A DNA stretch of 64,000 nt from Terriglobus roseus DSM 18391. Its GTDB lineage: Bacteria; Acidobacteriota; Terriglobia; Terriglobales; Acidobacteriaceae. The notes under the pieces were generated by a model. The model did no database searches and was not told where the DNA came from. It saw nothing but the letters and a program-made list of their open reading frames with translations. This document shows positions 45,148 to 53,690 of the stretch, piece by piece; positions within the stretch are counted from its first letter, which is position 1; each line of letters opens with the position of its first letter. A program made the position numbers and the translations under genes. Location of the stretch: assembly GCF_000265425.1 (NCBI RefSeq), contig NC_018014.1, positions 3,162,001 through 3,226,000 of the forward strand, read 5' to 3'.

Positions 45148-47145
45148 ATGGCGAAACGCACCAAAGAAAAGCCCAAGCCCGCAGCGAAGTCCGGCGGCGA
45201 CGAAGAGGTACTGGGAAAGGCCTATGACAGCCGGCTGATGCGCCGGCTGCTGACCTACATGCGTCCCTACACGGGCCATGCCGTCCTCAGCTTCGCCGCC
45301 ATCCTGCTCAAGGCCGCCGCGGACGTCGCGGGCCCTTACCTGATCCTCGTTGCGACCGATCGCTACATGACGGGCCGCTCCACGACGTTTGTACCGCCAT
45401 TTCTCCAGCGCCATCTCAGCACAGTGCCGCTCACGGGTATCACCCAGTGCGCGCTACTCTACATGTGCGCGCTGCTGATGAGCTACGGTCTCGAGTTCCT
45501 GCAGACCTACCTGATGCAGTGGACCGGCCAGCGCATCATGTTCGACATGCGCTCGCAGATCTTCCGCCACCTGCAGCGCATGCACGTCGGCTTCTACGAC
45601 AAGAATCCCGTGGGCCGCCTGGTTACGCGCGTCACAAGCGACATTGACGCGCTGAACGAAATGTTCACGAGCGGCGTGCTCGCGATCTTCGAAGACGTCT
45701 TCGTCCTGATCTTCATCGTCGGCATCATGCTTTGGATGAGCTGGCCGCTGGCCCTGCTCACGCTCTCCGTACTGCCGCTCATCATGTACGCCACGCGGCT
45801 CTTTCGGATCGCCGTACGCGCCAGCTACCGTCGCATCCGCGTCGCCATTGCGAAGATCAACGCCTACACGCAGGAACACGTCAGCGGCATGAGCGTCGTA
45901 CAACTCTTCAACCGCGAAGAGCGCGCCTACAAGGACTTCCAAAGCATCAACGCAGAACATCGCGACGCCTTCGTCGACCAGGTGCAGGCCTACTCGCTCT
46001 ACTATCCTGCAGTCGAATTGCTCAGCAGCATCGCCATCGCAACGGTCATCTGGAAGGGTGGCCTAGGCGTCCTCCACGGCAGCACCTTCTTCGGCCGCAC
46101 GGTCACGGTCGGCGTCCTGCTTGCCTTCATGCAGTACGCGCAGCGCTTCTTCCGGCCCATCATGGACCTCAGCGAGAAGTACAACATTCTGCAGGCTGCC
46201 ATGGCCGCCAGCGAACGTGTCTTCAAGCTGATCGATACCGAGCCCGAAATCGTCTCACCGGCAACCGTCACCGCCACGCCAGACAGTGGCTCACCGTGCG
46301 CCATTGAGTTCCGCGATGTCTGGTTCACCTACCAGACGCTGAACGACGACCAGCGCGTCTGGGTCGAAACCGCGGCCGACGCGGAGCTTGCCGCATCGAC
46401 CGACATCGAGTGGATCCTCCGTGGTGTTTCGTTCCGCGTGGCGCGCGGTGAGACCGCTGCCATCGTCGGACACACCGGTGCCGGCAAGACGACCATCACG
46501 GCCCTGATGATGCGCTTCTACGACGTCACGCGCGGCGCAGTCCTGATCGATGGTGTCGACGTCCGCGAAGTAGCTCTCGACACCCTGCGCAGGCGATTCG
46601 GTGTCGTTCTGCAGGATGCCTTTCTGTTCACCGGCACCGTCCGCAGCAACATCCGTCTGGGCAGTGAATGGATCACGGACGCCGAGGTCGAGCATGCCGC
46701 CGACGAGGTCAACATCGGCGACTTCATCCGCACCCTGCCGCAGGGCTTCGACCAGCCCATGCAGGAGCGCGGCGCGACCCTCTCCACCGGCCAGAAGCAG
46801 CTCATCAGCTTCGCACGCGCTCTGGCGCACCGGCCTGAGATCCTGATCCTCGACGAAGCCACCAGCTCCGTCGACACCGATACCGAACTGCGCGTGCGAC
46901 TTGCCCTGCAGCGCATGATCACCGGCCGCACCTCGGTCGTAATCGCACACCGCCTCTCCACCATTCAGCGCGCAGACACCATCCTGGTCATGCACAAGGG
47001 CCAGCTCCGCGAGAGCGGCACGCATAACGAACTGCTCGTGGAGCGCGGCCTCTACTGGCGCCTCTACCGCCTGCAGTACAAGGATCAGGAAGACACCGTC
47101 ATCCCCATTCCGGCAGAACCACTCCGCCTGCAGCCCGGCGACTAA
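45148..47145 (+). CDS. ABC exporter half-transporter with intact catalytic site (BmrD/YheH-like)
   Basis: 665 residues. After a Lys-rich N-terminus, six helices (about 45-345) precede a nucleotide-binding domain with Walker A GHTGAGKTTITAL (about 441), signature LSTGQKQ (Gly replaced by Thr in LSGGQ) and Walker B ILILDEATSSVD with catalytic Glu. Between FRDVWFTYQ and ILRGVSF an insert of about 25 residues (DQRVWVETAADAEL) enlarges the domain. Size and insert fit the catalytic partner of heterodimeric exporters (BmrD/YheH, about 673 residues). The degenerate partner may be the product at 27.3-29.1 kb. Confidence 0.9.
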   Translation: MAKRTKEKPKPAAKSGGDEEVLGKAYDSRLMRRLLTYMRPYTGHAVLSFAAILLKAAADVAGPYLILVATDRYMTGRSTTFVPPFLQRHLSTVPLTGITQCALLYMCALLMSYGLEFLQTYLMQWTGQRIMFDMRSQIFRHLQRMHVGFYDKNPVGRLVTRVTSDIDALNEMFTSGVLAIFEDVFVLIFIVGIMLWMSWPLALLTLSVLPLIMYATRLFRIAVRASYRRIRVAIAKINAYTQEHVSGMSVVQLFNREERAYKDFQSINAEHRDAFVDQVQAYSLYYPAVELLSSIAIATVIWKGGLGVLHGSTFFGRTVTVGVLLAFMQYAQRFFRPIMDLSEKYNILQAAMAASERVFKLIDTEPEIVSPATVTATPDSGSPCAIEFRDVWFTYQTLNDDQRVWVETAADAELAASTDIEWILRGVSFRVARGETAAIVGHTGAGKTTITALMMRFYDVTRGAVLIDGVDVREVALDTLRRRFGVVLQDAFLFTGTVRSNIRLGSEWITDAEVEHAADEVNIGDFIRTLPQGFDQPMQERGATLSTGQKQLISFARALAHRPEILILDEATSSVDTDTELRVRLALQRMITGRTSVVIAHRLSTIQRADTILVMHKGQLRESGTHNELLVERGLYWRLYRLQYKDQEDTVIPIPAEPLRLQPGD

Positions 47146-47164
47146 CGCAACATCGATTCAACAC

Positions 47165-47195
47165 AGAAGCGGAGGCCCCATCGGCCTCCGCTTCT
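47165..47195. terminator. Bidirectional terminator
   Basis: AGAAGCGGAGGCC (47165-47177) pairs perfectly with GGCCTCCGCTTCT (47183-47195), between the convergent ABC and YXWGXW-protein genes. Confidence 0.9.
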
Positions 47196-47217
47196 TCTTG
47201 CTGTCGACCACGGATCG

Positions 47218-48423
47218 TTACCGGCGACGGACACCCTCACGACCATTGTGGTTCTCGCGCTGGATCTGGTGGCTGGCGACGTTCTGTTCGCGATTCACCT
47301 GCTGCCGCTCAGGTCCGTTTAGCCGGCCGCCGTTTGCCATACGATCCGCCCTCACCTGCTGGTTGATGTTCTGCTGACGGCTCTCCGCTCGTGCCGCCTC
47401 GCTCGCCGTCATCTGGCCGCTGTTGATGCCGTTGGCAATTCGCTGCTGCTGATTCGCCTCGCGGTCACCCACCAGACTATTGCCCTGGTTCTGTACGGCA
47501 GCATTGTGCTTGTCGTTGTAGATCGAGTTGCTGATGTTGTTCTGGCGCTGGTTGATGTTCTGCTGCTCCTGCGGCGTCAGGCTCCCGCCGTTCGCTGCAC
47601 GGTCATTCCGAATGGTGTTGTTCAGGTTCGCCTCGCGCCCCTCAACGTTTCTCGTCTCACCGGCGGTCATCTGCCCGGAAGCGACACCCTGCGCAATGCG
47701 GCCCTGCTGGTCGAAGCGGCGGCCATTCACCTGGTTCATCGCAAGCGTCTGCGGCCGACCACCATTCACGCTGGCAAGCGAGCCGCGATCCTGCGCAAAG
47801 TTCGTCTGGTGCATCTGCTGATTTACCGTGGCACCCACATGCTGCTCATGGGCAAAGGCCATCTGCTGCGGCGTCGGCCGCGCCGCGATCCCACCAGGTC
47901 CATTGAAGCTCACACGGTTGATGTTGTTGTTCACAATCACCGTGCGGTCGACGTACGTGTTGTGAATGACCGTCGTATTCACATTCATCACAGCCGTGTT
48001 GTAACGGAAGGTATTCCCCGCCCACACACCGCCGCCAAAGCCCACGCCCGTATAGCCAAAGCCATAGTTCACGCCGCCATAGAAGCCGACATGCGGTCCC
48101 CAGTAGCCGGGATGCCAGCCATACGCACCGCTTGCAAAGCCCCAGTAACCCGGCGTCCACAAATAGCCAACCTGCGGCGGCGCAACCCACACGCCCGGCA
48201 CCCAGTAGTAGCCCGCAGGACCATAGGCCCAGTATCCCGGCGTCCACAGGTAGCCCGGCGTCGGGCACGGCGGCTGCACGTAGACCGGCAGCGCGGGCGG
48301 CGCAGTGTGAATGGCGATGCCAATCGAAAACGACTGGGCCGCAGCGGATGGCGGCGCGATGCTTGCAACAGCAGCGATCAAAGGCAGAGTTGCAGCGAAG
48401 GTCAGTTGCACGAAGCGATTCAT
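47218..48423 (-). CDS. Secreted YXWGXW-repeat protein with C-terminal tandem Asn/Gln-rich repeats
   Basis: 401 residues. The signal peptide (LPLIAAVASIAPPSAAAQ) is followed by aromatic repeats GYLWTPGYWAYGPAGYYWVPG, GYLWTPGYWGF and YGWHPGYWGPH of the YXWGXW type, then a Gly/Asn-rich stretch. The last 160 residues contain two long copies of a helical module: SGQMTAGETRNVEGREANLN...RAANGGSLTPQEQQNINQRQN and SGQMTASEAARAESRQQNIN...RMANGGRLNGPERQQVNREQN. Likely an envelope or extracellular structural protein; function unknown. Convergent with the ABC exporter gene and divergent from lpxB. Confidence 0.85.
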   Translation of the reverse strand: MNRFVQLTFAATLPLIAAVASIAPPSAAAQSFSIGIAIHTAPPALPVYVQPPCPTPGYLWTPGYWAYGPAGYYWVPGVWVAPPQVGYLWTPGYWGFASGAYGWHPGYWGPHVGFYGGVNYGFGYTGVGFGGGVWAGNTFRYNTAVMNVNTTVIHNTYVDRTVIVNNNINRVSFNGPGGIAARPTPQQMAFAHEQHVGATVNQQMHQTNFAQDRGSLASVNGGRPQTLAMNQVNGRRFDQQGRIAQGVASGQMTAGETRNVEGREANLNNTIRNDRAANGGSLTPQEQQNINQRQNNISNSIYNDKHNAAVQNQGNSLVGDREANQQQRIANGINSGQMTASEAARAESRQQNINQQVRADRMANGGRLNGPERQQVNREQNVASHQIQRENHNGREGVRRR

Positions 48424-48597
48424 GGTGTCTCCCGTGCACGAAGTCAGTCCGTGCAGACAGCCACTTCAACCCACGGCTTTTTCGGATGTTTCTCGCAGCC
48501 TCGCACAATGCGTTCCGTGTCGCAATTCTGCGTATCCGACATAACGAGCTCCGCAGCAACATCGCCCACCTACCGCGACGGATACACTTGTCGGGAC

Positions 48598-49824
48598 GTG
48601 CTGCAGACCCCACTCATCTTCCTCTCGGCCGGCGAGGCCAGCGGCGACCACTACGGCGCACAACTCATCGCTGCCGTAAAAGCCGTCCTGCCACAGGCCC
48701 GTTTCATCGGACTGGGCGGAGCCGCCATGGAAGCCGAAGGCCAGCAACGAGTCGTCCGCGCAGAAGACGTCGCCGTCATGGGCATCACCGAGATACTGCA
48801 ACACATCCCGCGCATCCTCGGCAGCTACCTCCGGCTCGTCCAATCCATCAAGAGGAACCGGCCAGACGTCGCCGTGCTCATCGACTTCCCCGATGTCAAC
48901 TTCCGTCTCGCCAAACACCTCAAGAGGCTCGGTGTACCCGTCATCTGGTTCGTCAGCCCGCAACTCTGGGCCTGGAAGCGTAGTCGTCTGCGCTGGGTGC
49001 AGCAACGCATCTGGAAGATGCTGACCATCTTTCCCTTCGAAGAGACCTTCTATGCCAACCGCGGCGTCACGGCCGAATTCGTCGGACATCCGCTGGCGGA
49101 ACAGCCGCTCCCGACGATCTCTCGCGAGCAATACGCGAAGGATCACAGCCTCGATCCTGCAAAGCAGTGGGTCGCTCTCCTGCCCGGCAGCCGTGGCGGT
49201 GAGATCGACGCAAACCTGCCAGAGATGGTGCGCGCAACCGCACTCATCGAGCAGGACTATCAGTACCTTCTCCCCGTCGCACCCACCGTCAGCGACGCAC
49301 GTCGCGATGCGATGAGGACCGCCACGCAGGCATCCAGAGTCAAGCTGGTGTCCGACGCCCGCGCCGCCTTGCTGCACAGCCGCGCAGCCGTCGTAGCCAG
49401 CGGCACGGCGACAGTGCAGGCAGCGGTCATCGGCATCCCGTTCCTCCTCGTCTATCGAGTCTCGGACCTTACGTTTAAGGCAGCGAAGCGCCTGGTCCGA
49501 TACCCCGTCGAAATTCCGGCGGAGGAGGACGCGCACGGCAATCTTCCCATCGGCATGGTGAACCTCGTCGCCGGCAGGCGGATCGTCCCCGAGCTCCTCC
49601 AGGAACACTTCACCGGAGAAGCCGCCGCCGCGGCCCTGAGACCCCTCCTCGAAGATTCACCCGAGCGTGCGGCTCAGATCGCAGCCCTCGCTGAAGTCCG
49701 TCACAAGCTCCAATCCCCCAACCACCGCACCGGCATCGAAAGCCTGCGCGACGCCGTACTGGAAGCTCTTGAACCGCCGCCCCTGACCACCTCATCCGCC
49801 GCGCCTGCATCTGCGTCTAAATAA
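48598..49824 (+). CDS. lpxB: Lipid-A-disaccharide synthase
   Basis: 408 residues, GT19 enzyme joining UDP-diacylglucosamine and lipid X in lipid A synthesis. FLSAGEASGDHYGAQLI is the signature, followed by LIDFPDVNFRLAKHLKRLG, FVSPQLWAWKRSR, FVGHPLAEQ, LPGSRGGEI (normally LPGSRxxE) and VASGTATVQAAVIGIPF. The GTG at 48598 is chosen because conserved text begins four codons later; the frame is open far upstream only as a shadow of the divergent gene. It indicates a lipid-A-containing outer membrane, consistent with lptFG. Confidence 0.95.
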   Translation: MLQTPLIFLSAGEASGDHYGAQLIAAVKAVLPQARFIGLGGAAMEAEGQQRVVRAEDVAVMGITEILQHIPRILGSYLRLVQSIKRNRPDVAVLIDFPDVNFRLAKHLKRLGVPVIWFVSPQLWAWKRSRLRWVQQRIWKMLTIFPFEETFYANRGVTAEFVGHPLAEQPLPTISREQYAKDHSLDPAKQWVALLPGSRGGEIDANLPEMVRATALIEQDYQYLLPVAPTVSDARRDAMRTATQASRVKLVSDARAALLHSRAAVVASGTATVQAAVIGIPFLLVYRVSDLTFKAAKRLVRYPVEIPAEEDAHGNLPIGMVNLVAGRRIVPELLQEHFTGEAAAAALRPLLEDSPERAAQIAALAEVRHKLQSPNHRTGIESLRDAVLEALEPPPLTTSSAAPASASK

Positions 49825-49882
49825 AGGACAGCCCATAATTGGGCTACCCTTGCCTCAGCTCGAATGAAGGACCCTCGCCAGC

Positions 49883-51865
49883 ATGTTTGCGATCCGCAAG
49901 TTTGTAGTCGCCACCAGCGCCGCCGCTCTCTCTATCTCCGCCGCCGCCCAGACCAGCGGCACGCGCCAGCCGCTGCAGGTGACCGGCTACACCATCGACG
50001 CACAGCTTGATCCCGTCGCTCAGCGCCTGACAGCGACCGCCGCCGTCACCTTCACAGCGGTTCAGGACCTCATGTCGGCCACCTTCGAACTGAACAACGG
50101 CCTCCGCATCACCAAGATCACCGGGCCGGACGGCAAGCCGCTCGACAGCGACCGTGACGCCAGACGCTCGACCGTTACGGTGTCGCTTCCCGTCGCTATC
50201 CCAACCGGAACAACCTCCACCTTTACATTCACTTACGCCGGCATCCTGAAAGAAGCAGATACAAGCCCGGTTGAGGGCATCAAGACCGCTGCGCTCGCCA
50301 CGCCCATCTCCATGCTGCTCTACCCGGGCCGCTGGTTCCCCATGGTCGGCCTGTACACCAACCGCTTTACGATGAACCTGCACGCCACCGTCCCCAGCGA
50401 TGAGATCGCCGTGAGCAGCGGTTTCACGGGTAAGAAATCGGTCGCTGGCAACAAGACCGAGTTCGACTTCGCATGGTCCAAACCCGGCTTCCCCGGAACC
50501 CTGATCGCAGGCAAGTTCCTACCGGCAGGCAAGGTCGCAGGCTCGAATCAGATCTCCATCTACGTCACCGAGCCGCACAAGGCCGCGGCTGCTGATTACG
50601 CCGGCGTAGCCGCGCAGCAGCAGGAGTACTTCACCAACACCTTCGGCCAGCCCGAGAGCGGCAAGCTGCAGATCGTCGAACTGCCCGACGACAGCGTCTC
50701 CGCATCCTGGGGACCAGAGATTGCCGCCATTGCGGGCAATCGCATCGGCGACAAGAACAGCCATCGCCTGCTGGCCAACACCATCAGCCGCCAGTGGTGG
50801 GGCTCTGAGATCTCGCCTGCCACACTGAACGACGCGTGGATCACGAACGGCATGGCCCGCTACTCCGAACTGATGAACCTGGAAGAGACCGGCGGCAAGA
50901 CCGCGCTCCAGAACGCCATCCCCGATATCGAAGCAGGCGCGCTCGCCTACGACACGGCACCGCTCTCGACCCTCGCTCGCGTCGACCCATTCTCGCCACA
51001 GTTCCAGTCCATGACGCTTGAGAAGGGTGCCATGGTCTTCCACATGCTCCGTTACCAGCTTGGCGACGACAAATTCCTCGCCTTCCTGAAGGGCCTGCTC
51101 TCGCAGTACACCGACAAGCCCGTCCGCTCCGCTGATCTGGAAGTGGTCGCGAAGGCGCAGGGCGGCGAAGGCGTCAACCTGAGACCCTTCTTCGCGCAGT
51201 GGATCGATGGCACCGGCGCACCGTCCTTCCAGGACAAGTTCACCATCTACCGTCTCGGGTCCAACAAAGGCTTCCGCACCATCGGCTCTGTCTCGCAGGA
51301 CCTCGACCTCTTCCGCATGCCCATCGACCTGCGCATCGAGACCGACGGTAAGACCGAAACCCGCAAGATCGACGTGACCGGTACGGACTCCGCGTACACC
51401 ATCGAGACCTTCGGCCGTCCCCGCCGCATCGTCATCGATCCCGACAACTGGGTGCTCAAAAGCACGCCGGATCTCGCCGTCCGCGTCGCCGTCCTCAAGG
51501 GTCAGCAACTCGTAGCCCAGGGCGACCTCATCGGTGCACTGGCCGAGTACCAGAAGGCGCTCGACAGCAACAAGAACTCAGCGCTCGCAAACTACCGCAT
51601 CGCAGAGATCTTCTTTACGCAACGTAACTACCAGTCGTCCGCCAACAGCTACCGCGACTCGCTGCGAGGCGACGGCGAACCGCGCTGGACGCAGGTCTGG
51701 AGCCACATCGGCCTCGGCAAGATCTTCGACCTGACCGGCCAGCGCGATCGTGCCGTGCAGGAATACCGACTCGCCGTGCAGACCAACGACAACACACAGG
51801 GCGCCATCAACGAAGCGCGTGCACTTCTGCAGAAACCCTTCGAGCGCGCGCGCTCCATGGACTAA
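49883..51865 (+). CDS. M1 aminopeptidase-like protein lacking the zinc site, with C-terminal TPRs
   Basis: 660 residues. Signal peptide (KFVVATSAAALSISAAAQ), an M1-type N-terminal beta domain (TGYTIDAQLDPVAQRLTATAAVTF), the catalytic-domain frame, and two TPR-like repeats at 540-650 (AQGDLIGALAEYQKALDSN, LGKIFDLTGQRDRAVQEY). Where M1 enzymes have HExxH it reads LANTISRQWWG: both His and the Glu are replaced (Asn299, Thr300, Arg303). The third ligand Glu is Asn322, at exactly the expected 19-residue spacing. It should not be a zinc peptidase; a binding or scaffold role is more likely. It follows lpxB by 58 bases and ends in a terminator. Confidence 0.85.
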   Translation: MFAIRKFVVATSAAALSISAAAQTSGTRQPLQVTGYTIDAQLDPVAQRLTATAAVTFTAVQDLMSATFELNNGLRITKITGPDGKPLDSDRDARRSTVTVSLPVAIPTGTTSTFTFTYAGILKEADTSPVEGIKTAALATPISMLLYPGRWFPMVGLYTNRFTMNLHATVPSDEIAVSSGFTGKKSVAGNKTEFDFAWSKPGFPGTLIAGKFLPAGKVAGSNQISIYVTEPHKAAAADYAGVAAQQQEYFTNTFGQPESGKLQIVELPDDSVSASWGPEIAAIAGNRIGDKNSHRLLANTISRQWWGSEISPATLNDAWITNGMARYSELMNLEETGGKTALQNAIPDIEAGALAYDTAPLSTLARVDPFSPQFQSMTLEKGAMVFHMLRYQLGDDKFLAFLKGLLSQYTDKPVRSADLEVVAKAQGGEGVNLRPFFAQWIDGTGAPSFQDKFTIYRLGSNKGFRTIGSVSQDLDLFRMPIDLRIETDGKTETRKIDVTGTDSAYTIETFGRPRRIVIDPDNWVLKSTPDLAVRVAVLKGQQLVAQGDLIGALAEYQKALDSNKNSALANYRIAEIFFTQRNYQSSANSYRDSLRGDGEPRWTQVWSHIGLGKIFDLTGQRDRAVQEYRLAVQTNDNTQGAINEARALLQKPFERARSMD

Positions 51866-51885
51866 GCTTCGTTTCGAACCAACAA

Positions 51886-51915
51886 GGCCCACGTCTCAAT
51901 CCTGAGGCGTGGGCC
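51886..51915 (+). terminator. Intrinsic terminator after the M1-like gene
   Basis: GGCCCACGTCTCA (51886-51898) pairs with TGAGGCGTGGGCC (51903-51915) with one G-T pair, followed by CTGCCTTTT. Confidence 0.85.
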
Positions 51916-52216
51916 CTGCCTTTTGCGAAGCAATGAGCCAGAATCCAACCACCACCTTCGGGTCAGAAGAATGTCGCATTCTTGCGCCTCAACACAAGCA
52001 ACACGCGACGCAATTCCTGAATCCGCGCGCCACCAAAGCGCGTCTAGTTAGGTGTTCGGCAAGGAAATGCGGGTCACTCGAGAACCTGCGATCCGCACTG
52101 AACATGGCACAAGGCCAAACACGCCGGGCGATGAACGGAGCCGGCGCGAAGCTCTTCCCTAAAGCCGTGGGCACCAGTCGCGACCGCTCGACGACTGTCC
52201 CAACAGGGTGACACTT
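51916..52216. other. Intergenic segment, no convincing gene
   Basis: A plus-strand frame from ATG 51933 to 52211 is open but its product (Arg/Gln/Thr-rich, no domain, no ribosome site) is not convincing. The segment probably carries the promoter of the small secreted peptide that follows. Confidence 0.4.
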
Positions 52217-52366
52217 ATGGTTCTTCGTAACGCTGCACTTTTGCTTGCACTGACGCTTCCAATAGCCGCATTCGCACAGGAGCATGATCGCTCCCCACAC
52301 ACGCATGACAGCTCACCGCGTACGCACGACAGCTCGCCACGTCCCACCGGCCAGCCGACTCGCTAA
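52217..52366 (+). CDS. Small secreted peptide, His/Ser/Pro-rich (49 residues)
   Basis: ATG at 52217 preceded by AGGGTG. The first 20 residues form a textbook signal peptide (VLRNAALLLALTLPIAAFAQ). The mature part of about 28 residues repeats a unit, RSPHTHDSSPRTHDSSPRP, rich in His and Asp. A metal-binding or surface-exposed role is conceivable but unproven. A perfect terminator follows after 21 bases, supporting it as a real single-gene transcript. Confidence 0.65.
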   Translation: MVLRNAALLLALTLPIAAFAQEHDRSPHTHDSSPRTHDSSPRPTGQPTR

Positions 52367-52387
52367 CCGAGTCACATCGACATCAGA

Positions 52388-52413
52388 AAGGGCATGGCGC
52401 AAGCCATGCCCTT
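52388..52413. terminator. Bidirectional terminator with a GCAA loop
   Basis: AAGGGCATGGC (52388-52398), GCAA tetraloop, GCCATGCCCTT (52403-52413), between the small peptide gene and the convergent phospholipase-D-like gene. Confidence 0.9.
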
Positions 52414-52438
52414 CTCTATTGCAAACCTTCCTCACGAA

Positions 52439-53590
52439 CTAATCTTTTCGCTGCACCTGCAGCTGCGCGGCCTGCGCCGCCATGTCCCGTAGCGCCAGCA
52501 ACACGGCATCGTGGATCTCTTCGCGGAAGGCATCACGCACTGTCTGTGCGACCTCACCCGGTTCAAACGCCACGTCACTCGTGCGGCGCTCGAAGACGCG
52601 CTCCAGCACCTGCTCCACCACCGGCTTCACGTTGATGTGCTTCGCAACGATCTTCGCCACACGCCGCACCGGGATATCCATCGCCGTTTCCATGGAGTCC
52701 TGCACCGCCGGCTGAGCCCCCTGCCAGTCGCCTTCGAAGATGTTGATCATCTTCTTCACCGCCGCTGCATCCTGGAAGATCACGCCAATCTCTCGGCGCG
52801 CCTCCAGCTCGAGCTTACGCAGACTCTGGCTGCCCAGAAATGCGGCCTTCCCATCACGAAGGATCGCGCGCACGTGCAGACGCATCCCCATCGTCCGCAG
52901 CGGCAGAATATTCGCCCGGGGTGAAGCGCGACCGATGATCCGCACATCCACGCCATCCGCGACCTTCTCCCGCAGCAACTTCACAAAGTCTGGATCGCTG
53001 ATCTTCATCTCGTACAGCAGCAGCTGCTTCTTGGCGCCCTTGATGAACTCCGTCAGCTCCTTGCGCGCGTTAATCGGGCTGACGACCAGCTCATGCACGC
53101 TCGACACAAACGGCGTCCGGTGCGAGTCGCACTCGAACAGCTTCACCGCCTCCGCCACGATCGCGGGTGTCGTAATCCGAGCGCCAAACGACCGGCTCAG
53201 CGTAATGTCCAGGTGCGTGTAGTTGAACGCCAGCAGGAACAGTTCCTTGCGGTCGATGATGAACATCTTGCCGTGGTAACGCACCAGGTCGTCCGCCGTA
53301 CGCGTCACGGTAATGCCGCGCTCCAGCAGACGCATCTCCAGCTTGCGAAGGTTCTTCTCTTCGCCGCGATTGGTAAACGCGATCAGCGCCTGCACCGTAA
53401 CGCCGCGCTGCACGGCTTCTACGAGAGCCCGTTCGATCTCGCTACGGTCATACCGAAAGATCAGAATCAGAATGCTCGTCTTCGCGCTGCGCAGCGCGTT
53501 CAACAGGGGCTCGATGCCGTCATCCGGCTGTACCATCAGCTTCACTTGTATCTTGGTCTCCTGCTGTACTGGCACAGCGTCGTACTTCAT
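52439..53590 (-). CDS. Phospholipase D-like domain protein (cardiolipin-synthase-like), second motif altered
   Basis: 383 residues with two PLD half-domains. The first HKD motif is complete (RYHGKMFIID; His106, Lys108, Asp113). In the second, LHVRAILRDGKAAFLGSQSL, Arg241 replaces the Lys between His239 and Asp246, while the GSQS that follows is kept. No signal peptide or membrane anchor, unlike typical cardiolipin synthases. A helical tail of about 100 residues (DIPVRRVAKIVAKHINVKPVV) follows. Candidates are a nuclease or a phosphatidyl transferase. Divergent from the secreted kinase-like gene. Confidence 0.82.
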   Translation of the reverse strand: MKYDAVPVQQETKIQVKLMVQPDDGIEPLLNALRSAKTSILILIFRYDRSEIERALVEAVQRGVTVQALIAFTNRGEEKNLRKLEMRLLERGITVTRTADDLVRYHGKMFIIDRKELFLLAFNYTHLDITLSRSFGARITTPAIVAEAVKLFECDSHRTPFVSSVHELVVSPINARKELTEFIKGAKKQLLLYEMKISDPDFVKLLREKVADGVDVRIIGRASPRANILPLRTMGMRLHVRAILRDGKAAFLGSQSLRKLELEARREIGVIFQDAAAVKKMINIFEGDWQGAQPAVQDSMETAMDIPVRRVAKIVAKHINVKPVVEQVLERVFERRTSDVAFEPGEVAQTVRDAFREEIHDAVLLALRDMAAQAAQLQVQRKD

Positions 53591-53690
53591 GAGGATGCAG
53601 AACCGCTAGTGGAAGATGTTTTCCGTGCGTCGCGCATCGCACTTCGCGGGAATTGCTTCTTATCTCGTACAGACCACGTTCGGAGACAAC

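Noticed and set aside
51933..52211. A possible 92-codon gene before the small secreted peptide
   Set aside because: No ribosome site, no domain or signal peptide, composition like untranslated shadow.
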